Source: Gammaproteobacteria bacterium (GTDB lineage: Bacteria > Pseudomonadota > Gammaproteobacteria > SZUA-229). From it: a stretch of DNA of 7,352 nucleotides. The notes below the pieces were generated by a model. The model was given only the letters and a program-made list of their open reading frames with translations. It was not told the origin of the DNA and ran no database searches. Location of the stretch: contig DAOWLL010000073.1 in NCBI GenBank assembly GCA_030641945.1, positions 1 to 7,352 of the forward strand. The letters run 5' to 3'. The first letter of the stretch is position 1; each line of letters opens with the position of its first letter. The position numbers and the translations under genes are program-made. Below, piece after piece: positions 1-7,352 of this stretch.

Positions 1-214
1 CTATATAGGAAAGGCTATAAATATTTACTCTCGCAAAGGCGCAGAGATATGATTGATGGTGTTTCCGGTCTAATGGCCTAACGCCTGCAACGCTTCGCTT
101 ATGCAGGCCTACATGATTTTCCCTTCTGTGAAATGAGCTGCTCCTCCTCTGCGCCTCTGCGGTTAAAACCATATTATGGGTTATCACATTCACCTGGCCA
201 TCAACCAGTAAATA
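1..214. other. Intergenic region, no gene
   Basis: No supported coding region was found here. Besides the palindromic element there is a short A/T-rich hairpin at 4-19 (TATAG / CTATA, 6-nt loop) and a small palindrome GGTTAAAACC at 161-170. No clear intrinsic terminator (GC stem plus T-run) for the gene ending at 215 is visible. Confidence 0.5.
32..161. repeat. MITE/REP-like palindromic element
   Basis: Seen: the outer arms CGCAAAGGCGCAGAG (32-46) and CTCTGCGCCTCTGCG (147-161) are inverted repeats matching at 14 of 15 positions. Between them lies a second perfect hairpin, GCCTGCA (83-89) with TGCAGGC (102-108), around a 12-nt loop rich in CGCTTCGCTT. A competing pairing is GGCCT (75-79) with AGGCC (105-109). 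This nested layout without a coding frame is typical of non-autonomous palindromic repeats (REP, MITE) in gammaproteobacterial intergenic DNA; the assignment is inference. No clear target-site duplication is visible next to the arms. It sits just downstream of the stop codon of the receiver-GGDEF-EAL gene, so it could also stabilise or end that transcript, although no T-run follows the stems. Confidence 0.5.
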
Positions 215-2803
215 TTACTCGGAGCTTGCCCGTTTATGCAGGTTGACGATGTTAACGCATGGCAGCTCTGTTAACGGACGGGAGATATAATTTCCCTGCA
301 CCTTGTCAACGCCACATATCTTCAGCAGTCGTATAACTTCGGGACTTTCAACATATTCTGCAACGGTATAGCGTCCGAGTGAATGCGCGACATCATTCAT
401 TGCGGTCACGATCGCACGGTCAGTAGCACCGCGCGCCATATTTTTCACGAACTGGCCATCGATCTTGACCAGGCTTGTTGGCAGGTTCTTGAGCTGCGCA
501 AACGAGCAGAATCCTGAACCGAAATCATCCAGTGAGAAACAGCATCCTATTGCACACAGGTCACGAATAAAGCGATTCGCCTGCTCCATGTTTGCGATTG
601 CACTGGTCTCAGTGATCTCGAACACGATTGAGCTCGGTGGTACATTATATTTTTGTATCAGCTTGATAATATTACTCTGTGCATCATCATCATCAAGCGA
701 ATGCCCTGAAAGGTTGATTGACAATGTCACCTTGCCTGTTGGGTTGTCGCTGGCTGCCACCTGCTTCAGCGCATTTTCGACTACCCACATGTCAAGCTCC
801 ACCAGCAAATTGAAGCGTTCTGCAGTTGGCATGAACGAGCTCGGGTAATATAGCTCGCCACCTTCACCGCGCATACGTACCAGCACCTCGTAATGGAATG
901 CACCATCATTGTCACTCAAATGCGACTGCCAGATAGCACCATCCTGTGCCGGTAGATTGTTCAGGTTGATATCTGCCATCGACACAATCGGTTGATAGTG
1001 CAATACGAAATTATCATTATCCAGTGCAGCACGAATGCGCGATGACCAGCCCAGCTCGGTACCCATCGCATTACGTTCATCACTGCTCTGATCATACAGA
1101 TGAGACTGGTTTCTGCCCATGCGCTTGGCAATATGACAGGCAATATCTGCGTTCGCCAGCAGGTCTCCTGCAGTCATGTTCTCGTCATCCATCATGGCGA
1201 CACCGAAACTGGCATGCACATGATAGTTTTGCTGGACGCCATTAACACTTATATTATTCAGCGCCGACCTGTATTCGTTTGCCAGCTTGACTGCCAGCGC
1301 AGGGTCAACATTCTTCAGTAGAATAGCAAACTCGTCACCGCCGATACGCGCTATGACATCACTTCTGCGCAAGATCTTGGACAATACACGGCTGATCTCC
1401 AACAGCATTCTGTCACCGGTTTCATGCCCTGCCGTGTCATTAACATATTTAAAACGATCAAGATCAATATAAACCATCGCAATCATGATGCCAGTACGCT
1501 GTGAATCCTTGATCTCTTTCTCAAGATTGGATTCAAAATAGCGCCGGTTATATAAATCAGTCAGGTGATCATGTGTTGCCTGCCAGCGCAGTTTTTCTTC
1601 CAGCAACTTCTGATTGGAAATATCCCTGAAAGCAATAACGGAACCATCCTGTTTGCCATGAAGCTTTAATGGAGAAACGGTGCATTCAACTGGAATCGAC
1701 TTGCCTGAATGATGTTTGAATTTTGTTTCCCAGCAACGCAGTTTGGCATCTTTTCCATATGCATCACGCAACTGGTCGTTGCTATAGCTGCCATCATCCG
1801 TGTAATGCAATGCATTTAAAGCAGATACACCGAGTAAGGAATCATCATTTTCGGCACCCAATACGTTTAATGTTGCATGATTGACAAAAGTAAGCTGACC
1901 GTCATTATCAACCCCGTACACACCTTCACCAACAGACTCAAGAATAGCCTGCAGACGCTCGCGCTGCTGTTCAATAGAATTCTGCACTTCGATAAAACGG
2001 CGCATAGCAGACAATCTCGCCAGGAACAGTTCTTCCGCCTCGTTTTTAAACATGCATTCGACTGCACCAGCCTGCAGGCAGTCGCGAATGACCGAATCCA
2101 GATAAGTACCTGTTATCACAGCTGTGCGGATATTTTCAGTACGTTCATCATCACGCAGTTTCTGACAGAGTACATAACCGTTTTCATCGGGCATGAAGTA
2201 ATCAACGATCGCTATATCGAATGGTTGATCGACTGGTTGATTGATTGCAATATCGTAAGCCTGTTTTACGGATTCGGCTGATTCTACCTGATAGCCGTTT
2301 CTCTCCAGCAGTCGCTTGTAATAGGTGCGAATACTTTTCGAGTCATCGACAAACAACACCCGTGTGTGTTTATCGCTTTTAAATGTCTGGCGCCATTCCT
2401 CAACCTGCTCCGACCCTGGTGAAAGCAAGGTATGCAATGAGGTGCTAACTTCCTGATAATTTTCCCAGGGCACTAATGCGGTTTTCTTGCGCGTACTCAT
2501 CCAGTTCAGCAGCTCGACTTCGGCATCGTTAGAAAGAAGTATTACCGGCATTTCACTGTAAGGCTCCCTGTCCAGCAGTACCAGCAGTTGAGTGGACTCA
2601 TCAAAATGTTCGTAATTTGGCCAGCCCACAATAACGCCATCCAGGTTCAGCGTCACATTCTGCAGTGCATCGATGGCTGACATAAAAGAATCGACGGCGA
2701 GCAGTTCAAAACCCTGCTTTTGTAAAAGTTTGCCCAGGATGTAGCGCAATGTGGCTGATTCTTCGACCAGAAGAATGCGCTGTTTTGTATTTGTATCAGG
2801 CAT
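215..2803 (-). CDS. c-di-GMP turnover response regulator: REC-REC-PAS-GGDEF-EAL
   Basis: This 862-aa, probably cytoplasmic protein combines two receivers with both c-di-GMP enzyme domains. I chose the ATG at 2803 (MPDTNTKQ) because GGAGGT lies 8 nt upstream; an upstream in-frame start at 2836 has no such site. Receiver 1 (about 8-128) has VEES but Gly60 or Trp61 where the phospho-acceptor Asp should be, and no conserved Lys, so it is degenerate. Receiver 2 (about 147-268) is intact: Asp153/154, acceptor Asp201, Thr231, Lys253. A PAS domain follows (about 280-395), ending in FRDIS. GGDEF (about 405-572) has the intact motif at 488-492 and an RxxD I-site (Arg479-Asp482). EAL (about 585-850) reads EVL but keeps Glu639, Asn697, Glu729, Asp759/760, Lys780, Glu816 and Gln836. 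There is a 21-residue insertion ahead of EVL relative to the GAF-GGDEF-EAL protein in this window. Known: GGDEF makes and EAL degrades c-di-GMP; some dual proteins use only one activity. A phosphorelay input through receiver 2 is inferred; no kinase gene is nearby. Confidence 0.93.
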   Translation of the reverse strand: MPDTNTKQRILLVEESATLRYILGKLLQKQGFELLAVDSFMSAIDALQNVTLNLDGVIVGWPNYEHFDESTQLLVLLDREPYSEMPVILLSNDAEVELLNWMSTRKKTALVPWENYQEVSTSLHTLLSPGSEQVEEWRQTFKSDKHTRVLFVDDSKSIRTYYKRLLERNGYQVESAESVKQAYDIAINQPVDQPFDIAIVDYFMPDENGYVLCQKLRDDERTENIRTAVITGTYLDSVIRDCLQAGAVECMFKNEAEELFLARLSAMRRFIEVQNSIEQQRERLQAILESVGEGVYGVDNDGQLTFVNHATLNVLGAENDDSLLGVSALNALHYTDDGSYSNDQLRDAYGKDAKLRCWETKFKHHSGKSIPVECTVSPLKLHGKQDGSVIAFRDISNQKLLEEKLRWQATHDHLTDLYNRRYFESNLEKEIKDSQRTGIMIAMVYIDLDRFKYVNDTAGHETGDRMLLEISRVLSKILRRSDVIARIGGDEFAILLKNVDPALAVKLANEYRSALNNISVNGVQQNYHVHASFGVAMMDDENMTAGDLLANADIACHIAKRMGRNQSHLYDQSSDERNAMGTELGWSSRIRAALDNDNFVLHYQPIVSMADINLNNLPAQDGAIWQSHLSDNDGAFHYEVLVRMRGEGGELYYPSSFMPTAERFNLLVELDMWVVENALKQVAASDNPTGKVTLSINLSGHSLDDDDAQSNIIKLIQKYNVPPSSIVFEITETSAIANMEQANRFIRDLCAIGCCFSLDDFGSGFCSFAQLKNLPTSLVKIDGQFVKNMARGATDRAIVTAMNDVAHSLGRYTVAEYVESPEVIRLLKICGVDKVQGNYISRPLTELPCVNIVNLHKRASSE

Positions 2804-2805
2804 TG

Positions 2806-2897
2806 AATGTGACCTCCAGGGGTTACTCACCCGCAAGCTATTCAGCTGTCTTAGACATACGGGAAATACGGCAGAACACTCGGGATTAGGTCACATT
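2806..2897 (-). promoter_or_regulatory. Inverted repeat able to mask the SD of the REC-PAS-GGDEF-EAL gene
   Basis: AATGTGACCT (reading the minus strand from 2897 to 2888) is perfectly complementary to AGGTCACATT (2815 to 2806), and the latter contains part of the GGAGGT Shine-Dalgarno site used by the gene starting at 2803. In the mRNA the two arms could form a 10-bp stem closing a 72-nt loop and hide the ribosome site. I do not recognise a known riboswitch class; in particular the c-di-GMP-I consensus is not evident. An alternative is a pair of protein-binding half-sites (TGTGACC/GGTCACA), although the separation is far from a standard CRP site. Confidence 0.45.
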
Positions 2898-2904
2898 TAG
2901 GACA

Positions 2905-2923
2905 CGCCACGACAACTGTGGCG
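2905..2923 (-). promoter_or_regulatory. Leader stem-loop upstream of the REC-PAS-GGDEF-EAL gene
   Basis: CGCCAC (2905-2910) and GTGGCG (2918-2923) form a perfect 6-bp GC-rich stem with a 7-nt loop. No T-run follows on either strand, so it is a poor intrinsic terminator. It lies between a TATATAA (2938-2932, minus strand) that could be a -10 box and the SD-masking repeat, so it would be near the 5' end of the leader if that box is used. Confidence 0.35.
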
Positions 2924-2955
2924 ATTAACGTTTATATAGTCAGAAAACCATTGAT

Positions 2956-3135
2956 TTACCAGCGATTCAGGCAATATTCGCCTGATATGCGGGCGTCTTC
3001 AAGACTTTTATATACTTTGTCGTAGACCTCGGTAATCGGCTTATCGACGCTGAAGACAAATATATTGGAGTCTGCATTTGCGTATGAATATGAGACACAC
3101 AGGATGAACAAAACACTTCGTATCAGTCCTTTCAC
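2956..3135 (-). CDS. Short exported protein, probably a truncated DUF302-like remnant
   Basis: The product is 59 aa from the GTG at 3135. That start is chosen because AGGAG (3149-3145) lies 9 nt upstream and the protein then opens with a normal signal peptide: basic VKGLIR, hydrophobic SVLFILCVSYSY, and a probable cleavage after ANA. The mature part, NIFVFSVDKPITEVYDKVYKSLEDAR, resembles from memory the start of DUF302-family exported proteins of gammaproteobacteria, which are usually about 150-180 aa. After DAR the match stops and only ISGEYCLNRW remains before the stop. I saw no continuation of the domain in any frame between 2955 and 2804. It is divergent from hemB (77 bp between starts) and 152 bp upstream of the REC-PAS-GGDEF-EAL gene on the same strand. 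It could be a decaying pseudogene or a small secreted peptide; the family assignment is moderately sure and the function is unknown. Confidence 0.5.
   Translation of the reverse strand: MKGLIRSVLFILCVSYSYANADSNIFVFSVDKPITEVYDKVYKSLEDARISGEYCLNRW
2967..2985 (-). repeat. Small hairpin at the 3' end of the truncated exported-protein gene
   Basis: TCAGGC (2967-2972) and GCCTGA (2980-2985) form a perfect 6-bp stem with loop AATATTC. It sits exactly over the last codons of the short exported protein, where its resemblance to a longer family ends. It may be a deletion scar or a weak transcription end; no T-run follows. Confidence 0.35.
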
Positions 3136-3172
3136 GCCAGATTTCTCCTGATATGCTTGATTACACATAGGC

Positions 3173-3181
3173 TGGTACAAT
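3173..3181 (+). promoter_or_regulatory. Candidate extended -10 promoter of hemB
   Basis: TGGTACAAT is an extended -10 element (TGn plus a hexamer matching TATAAT at 5 of 6). There is no good -35 at 16-18 bp (the nearest TTGATT at 3157 is 13 bp away), which is common for extended -10 promoters. Transcription would begin near 3188, giving a leader of about 25 nt before the GTG at 3213 with its TGGAG ribosome site. Confidence 0.35.
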
Positions 3182-3194
3182 ACCGCATTCGTAA

Positions 3195-4214
<1,020 letters not shown>

Positions 4215-4230
4215 TTCACTGAGCCGCCAG

Positions 4231-5058
4231 ATGTCAGACACAATCGACCGCTACGCGGTTTTCGGCAACCCGATTGAGCATAGCAAATCACCTTTCATTC
4301 ACGCCCGCTTTGCTGAGCAAACAGGGCAGCAGCTAATATACACGGCCGAACTGGTTGAACTTGGTGATTTCGATAATGCAGTAGCCCACTTTGCAGAAAG
4401 CAATGGCCGAGGGCTCAACATAACCGTGCCGTTCAAACAGGATGCCTGGCAGTTGGCAACACAGCGCAGTGAACGGGCCGAACGCGCGGGCGCCGTGAAC
4501 ACCCTGGTTATTCGTGGTACAGGGGATTATTTTGGTGATAATACCGATGGTACCGGATTGGCCCGCGACCTTATCAAGAATTACAGGCTGCAACTCGAAG
4601 ACAAAAACATTCTTATTGTCGGTGCCGGCGGTGCGGTGCGCGGCGTCATCGAACCCCTGCTCAGCAGCAAACCTGCCTCATTAACAATTGCAAATCGAAC
4701 TAGAGAAAAAGCACTGCAGCTTGCTGAAGATTTTTCTGAGCTCGGTAATATCAAGGGCTGTGGTCTCGATGAATTTGGTAGTGACAGTTACGACATCATC
4801 ATTAATGGAACTTCAGCAAGCCTCAGTGGCAAAATGCCATCACTGCCTGCGACACTGATAAATGAAAATACATTTTGCTATGACATGATGTATGCAGCTG
4901 AACCAACACCGTTCATGCACTGGGCACGACAACATGGTGCAAAACAAGTCGTTGACGGAAAAGGCATGCTGGTGGAACAGGCTGCGGAGTCATTTCGACT
5001 CTGGAGAGGCTGCCAACCTGAAACGGCAGCTGTAATCGAAGCCCTGCGCAATCTTTAA
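4231..5058 (+). CDS. aroE: Shikimate dehydrogenase (NADP+) AroE
   Basis: AroE (EC 1.1.1.25) reduces 3-dehydroshikimate to shikimate with NADPH in the cytoplasmic aromatic amino acid pathway. The ATG at 4231 gives 275 aa, close to the usual 270-280, and begins directly with the conserved YAVFGNPIEHSKSP. A longer in-frame start at 4096 would lie inside hemB and adds no conserved sequence. Substrate-binding Ser18 and Ser20 (HSKSP), catalytic Lys69 (NITVPFKQD) and Asp106 (NTDGTG) are present. The Rossmann glycine loop is GAGGAVRG (131-138), and NRTREK (155-160) is the usual NADP-preferring loop. The C-terminal end has the expected GKGMLVEQAAESFRLW with Gln250. The ribosome site is weak (GAG, 7 nt upstream), and with only 16 bp after hemB it is probably translated from the hemB transcript. 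It converges with the GAF-GGDEF-EAL gene. Confidence 0.97.
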   Translation: MSDTIDRYAVFGNPIEHSKSPFIHARFAEQTGQQLIYTAELVELGDFDNAVAHFAESNGRGLNITVPFKQDAWQLATQRSERAERAGAVNTLVIRGTGDYFGDNTDGTGLARDLIKNYRLQLEDKNILIVGAGGAVRGVIEPLLSSKPASLTIANRTREKALQLAEDFSELGNIKGCGLDEFGSDSYDIIINGTSASLSGKMPSLPATLINENTFCYDMMYAAEPTPFMHWARQHGAKQVVDGKGMLVEQAAESFRLWRGCQPETAAVIEALRNL

Positions 5059-5077
5059 TAGCTAATGTGTAAAGCCC

Positions 5078-5090
5078 GCTAGCTGCTAGC
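5078..5090. terminator. Possible weak hairpin between convergent genes
   Basis: GCTAG-CTG-CTAGC forms a 5-bp stem with a 3-nt loop in the 27-bp gap after aroE and overlaps the stop codon of the convergent gene. No proper T-run follows in either direction. It is the only stem I can see that could end transcription of either gene, and the call is weak. Confidence 0.22.
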
Positions 5091-7017
5091 TGACCTTGAT
5101 CTGAGAACCGTCAAGCAATGCATTTAACTGTTCAAACGATAACGGCTCGCTGATAATAAAACCCTGGGCTGTATCACAACCAAGCAATGCAAGACGCTGC
5201 AGTGTCTCATTACTTTCAACACCTTCTGCCACCACTGACAAGCCGAGATTGTGCGCAAGCTCGATAGTTGAATGCACTATTACTTCATCATTCTGAGACT
5301 GCTCCATGTCTTTAATGAATGACCGATCAATTTTCAATTCACTGACAGGAAGTCTTTTCAACCGGCTTAATGAAGAGTAACCCGTACCAAAGTCATCGAT
5401 TGATAATGTAATCCCCAGGTAGCATATATACTCCAGCACCTCGAACAAGCGGTCATACTCTGACAGAAACAGGTTCTCGGTGATTTCAAAGACCAGTAGT
5501 TCGCCATACTCCCTTGAGCCGATCAACGATTCCAGGCTAGCCATGAATTCAGGATTAAGTAAATCCGTTACTGATATATTGACTGATACCTTAAGCGTGT
5601 GGCCACTGTCTCTCCATTCAATCGCGTTCTTGAGTGAAGTCTCGATTGCCCATGCCGTGTACTTTTCGATCAGACCTATCTGTTCCAGTTCATTGATGTA
5701 CACATCCGGATTGACCAGACCATAACGTGAATGTACCCAGCGTCCCAGCGCCTCCACAGCAATAATCTCGTTAGTTTTGAGATCAATCTGCGGTTGATAA
5801 TAGAGTTCAAACTCTCCATTTGACAGTGCCTTGCGCAAATCCGTCACCATCGTCAGGTGACCCAGTGGCGAATGATCATCTGCAGGCTCGTAAAGCATAA
5901 TACCCTGCTTTGATTTTTTCGCACTGTACATTGCCGAATCAGCTCGACTGAGCATGTCCGTAACATTCTCGCCGTGCTCGGGAAAAACCGTAATACCGAT
6001 ACTTGCGCCAACGGTAATGGTTGAACCATGTATATTGAATGGCTTTTCAAGCGCCCTGAGCAAAGCATTTGCTCTATCTGTAACTGCTTTCTTGTTACCA
6101 TCCGGCAATATCATTGCAAACTCGTCGCCACCGAGGCGCGCAAATGTGTCGTTGGGATATACATATTGCTGCAGCAACAAAGCAATTTCTTTTAACAGCT
6201 CATCGCCCTTGTCGTGGCCGAGGGCATCATTGATATCCTTGAAGCGATCAAGGTCGATCAATAACAGGGCCAGTTCGCTGTTGCTGGATTCGGCGAGCGA
6301 AATACCCCGAGAGAGCCTGTCGCTGAACAGTGATCGATTCGGCAGCGAAGTTAACGGCTCATAAAGCGCATGAAACTCAAGCTCCCTGTTACTCTCGACC
6401 AACTGCTTGTTTATTATTTTCAGGCGCCGGCGGTAGTCTTCGTTCAACTTGCTGGTTTCTTCCATTTGCTTCACAGCCATCGCATTTTCTATCGCGATGG
6501 AAACGATACCGGCGAACATGGTCAGCAGGTTCAGGTCCCTGCGGGTAAATTCATGGTTGCCGATCTTGTTGATGGCAGAGATGCCGCCCAGAAAATGTTT
6601 TTTACCCTGCAGCGGTACCAGTATCAGCGTACCGGCCGCCTGCTCCCAGCGATTGCGTTCCTCTTCACTGAGCTCATCGAGTACGCCCCGCCACCATACT
6701 TTCTTGTGTTTCCATACCCAGCCGCATACCCCAAAATCCAGCGGCAATGAGGCACCGACGATTTCACTGGTATTAGCACCTGCGCCTGCCCGGTAAGTAT
6801 AGGTTTCGCAATTTTCATCAAGGATAGGAATCAGCAGCGTTTCAGCCCTGACCAGCTCACGCGCACGTTCAGCAACGATCTGGAATACCCTGTCCAGATC
6901 CAGCTCACTGCCGATTTCGGTAAATGTTTGCTGTAGCAGATTAATTTCCGCCTCACGATGCAGCAGACTTTCTTGCAGGTCGCTGACATTTGAATTATTG
7001 TTTTTTTTATCAGGCAC
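5086..7017 (-). CDS. GAF-GGDEF-EAL c-di-GMP turnover protein
   Basis: This 643-aa soluble protein has no membrane segment. A GAF sensor domain (about 28-180, with FGVCGWVWKHKK and a C-terminal FAGIVSIAIENAM helix) is followed by a coiled-coil-like linker (about 181-215), GGDEF (about 216-380) and EAL (about 388-635). The diguanylate cyclase motif GGDEF (296-300) is intact, but the RxxD inhibitory site is missing (YPND at 287-290). The phosphodiesterase side keeps all expected residues: Glu422 (EAL), Asn480, Glu511, Asp541/542, Lys562, Glu598 and Gln618, with the regular DDFGTGYSSL loop. Known: such dual proteins often act mainly as phosphodiesterases with GGDEF as a GTP-sensing module; which applies here is undetermined. 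The GTG start at 7017 follows an in-frame TAA immediately and lacks a clear ribosome site, so the start is the least certain part. The GAF ligand is unknown. Confidence 0.93.
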   Translation of the reverse strand: MPDKKNNNSNVSDLQESLLHREAEINLLQQTFTEIGSELDLDRVFQIVAERARELVRAETLLIPILDENCETYTYRAGAGANTSEIVGASLPLDFGVCGWVWKHKKVWWRGVLDELSEEERNRWEQAAGTLILVPLQGKKHFLGGISAINKIGNHEFTRRDLNLLTMFAGIVSIAIENAMAVKQMEETSKLNEDYRRRLKIINKQLVESNRELEFHALYEPLTSLPNRSLFSDRLSRGISLAESSNSELALLLIDLDRFKDINDALGHDKGDELLKEIALLLQQYVYPNDTFARLGGDEFAMILPDGNKKAVTDRANALLRALEKPFNIHGSTITVGASIGITVFPEHGENVTDMLSRADSAMYSAKKSKQGIMLYEPADDHSPLGHLTMVTDLRKALSNGEFELYYQPQIDLKTNEIIAVEALGRWVHSRYGLVNPDVYINELEQIGLIEKYTAWAIETSLKNAIEWRDSGHTLKVSVNISVTDLLNPEFMASLESLIGSREYGELLVFEITENLFLSEYDRLFEVLEYICYLGITLSIDDFGTGYSSLSRLKRLPVSELKIDRSFIKDMEQSQNDEVIVHSTIELAHNLGLSVVAEGVESNETLQRLALLGCDTAQGFIISEPLSFEQLNALLDGSQIKVS

Positions 7018-7352
7018 TTATTTTGCACCGGAGCCGAAGAGGAGGTTACCCCGAGTGTAGTACAGATGCCTGACAAGACCATGAAGATCCGACAGAATAC
7101 ATCCTCCATAGAGAAACTAATGGCGTTATTGCCGGGTATACGAGCTTAGCCCGCATTTCTCACCAGGCCGCTGAAAAATCCGGATAACATTATGATGATA
7201 AAACCCGAAGCTCGATTTCAATCAAATACAGTCTGTTTGGCGGGACGCTATTTCGTTCCATGCACATCTGTAGCGCTCCTGAGCGCGCATCTTCCCTCAA
7301 ACCATAGCTATTGCTATGCTTTTCAGTCCAGACGTGCACTCAGAAACACTAC
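7018..7352. other. Leader and intergenic region of the GAF-GGDEF-EAL gene
   Basis: There is no supported gene in this stretch. An ATG at 7192 on the plus strand opens a frame that stays open to the window edge (53 codons, MMIKPEARFQSNTVCLAGR...). It overlaps palindromic DNA, has no clear ribosome site and no protein-like pattern I recognise, so I do not call it a gene. On the minus strand, a TTGATT and a TATCAT separated by 19 bp (within about 7180-7230) are a weak promoter candidate for the downstream gene. Confidence 0.4.
7261..7338 (-). repeat. Structured palindromic element with outer stem and two inner hairpins
   Basis: Seen: TGCACATCTG (7261-7270) and CAGACGTGCA (7329-7338) are inverted repeats with one mismatch, which becomes a G-U wobble in minus-strand RNA. 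Inside are GCGCT-CCTG-AGCGC (7273-7286) and CATAGC-TATT-GCTATG (7303-7318). The result is a three-stem branched fold, better on the minus strand, upstream of the GAF-GGDEF-EAL gene. It may be a repeated intergenic element or part of a structured RNA; I cannot name a family. Confidence 0.42.

Noticed and set aside
465..848. 127-codon open frame opposite the REC-PAS-GGDEF-EAL gene
   Set aside because: It lies entirely antisense to the EAL domain and its low-complexity Ser/Cys composition is that of a shadow frame.
2804..2955. c-di-GMP riboswitch in the leader of the c-di-GMP gene
   Set aside because: The context made this tempting, but I could not match the GEMM core or its tetraloop-receptor pattern; only the simple long-range stem is supported.
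5059..5085. Strong bidirectional terminator between aroE and the convergent gene
   Set aside because: Only a 5-bp stem without T-runs is present, so it is listed only as a weak candidate.
5954..6364. 136-codon open frame opposite the GGDEF domain
   Set aside because: It is antisense to a strongly conserved domain, with no motif of its own.
7192..7352. Open frame to the right edge on the plus strand (MMIKPEARFQS...)
   Set aside because: It overlaps palindromic DNA, shows no recognised motif or ribosome site, and is incomplete; most likely not coding.

Overview
The window looks like chromosomal DNA from an environmental gammaproteobacterium of moderate GC content. The strongest taxonomic hint is the HemB protein: it has the cysteine-free, Asp-rich metal site and close overall similarity to the Pseudomonas type of porphobilinogen synthase. 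No plasmid, phage or integron genes are visible. The genus cannot be fixed from the sequence alone.

Layout, left to right. Positions 1-214 hold no gene but contain a MITE/REP-like palindromic element (about 32-161). On the minus strand, 2803-215 encodes an 862-aa c-di-GMP turnover protein with order receiver - receiver - PAS - GGDEF - EAL. Its leader (2804-2955) has a strong Shine-Dalgarno sequence buried in one arm of a perfect 10-bp inverted repeat. Next, also on the minus strand, is a short exported protein (3135-2956) that resembles the N-terminus of a DUF302-family protein and then stops. Divergently, on the plus strand, lie hemB (3213-4214) and aroE (4231-5058), 16 bp apart and probably co-transcribed. 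A second c-di-GMP protein (7017-5086, minus strand, GAF - GGDEF - EAL, 643 aa) converges on aroE with only 27 bp between stop codons. Positions 7018-7352 form a leader and intergenic region with a second structured palindromic element (about 7261-7338) and an unconvincing open frame running off the right edge.

Functional picture. The centre is housekeeping: HemB makes porphobilinogen for haem and other tetrapyrroles, and AroE makes shikimate for aromatic amino acids. It is flanked by two bifunctional-type c-di-GMP enzymes with different sensory front ends. Both have an intact GGDEF motif and all eight residues of the EAL phosphodiesterase signature, so either activity is possible. They differ in the inhibitory RxxD site (present in the receiver protein, absent in the GAF protein). 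The receiver protein also carries a degenerate first receiver that lacks the phospho-acceptor Asp.

I found no convincing new multi-gene system. The most interesting items are regulatory or structural: the SD-sequestering inverted repeat, the two palindromic elements at the window edges, the degenerate/intact receiver pair, and an A8 slippery tract just after the GTG start of the second c-di-GMP gene.
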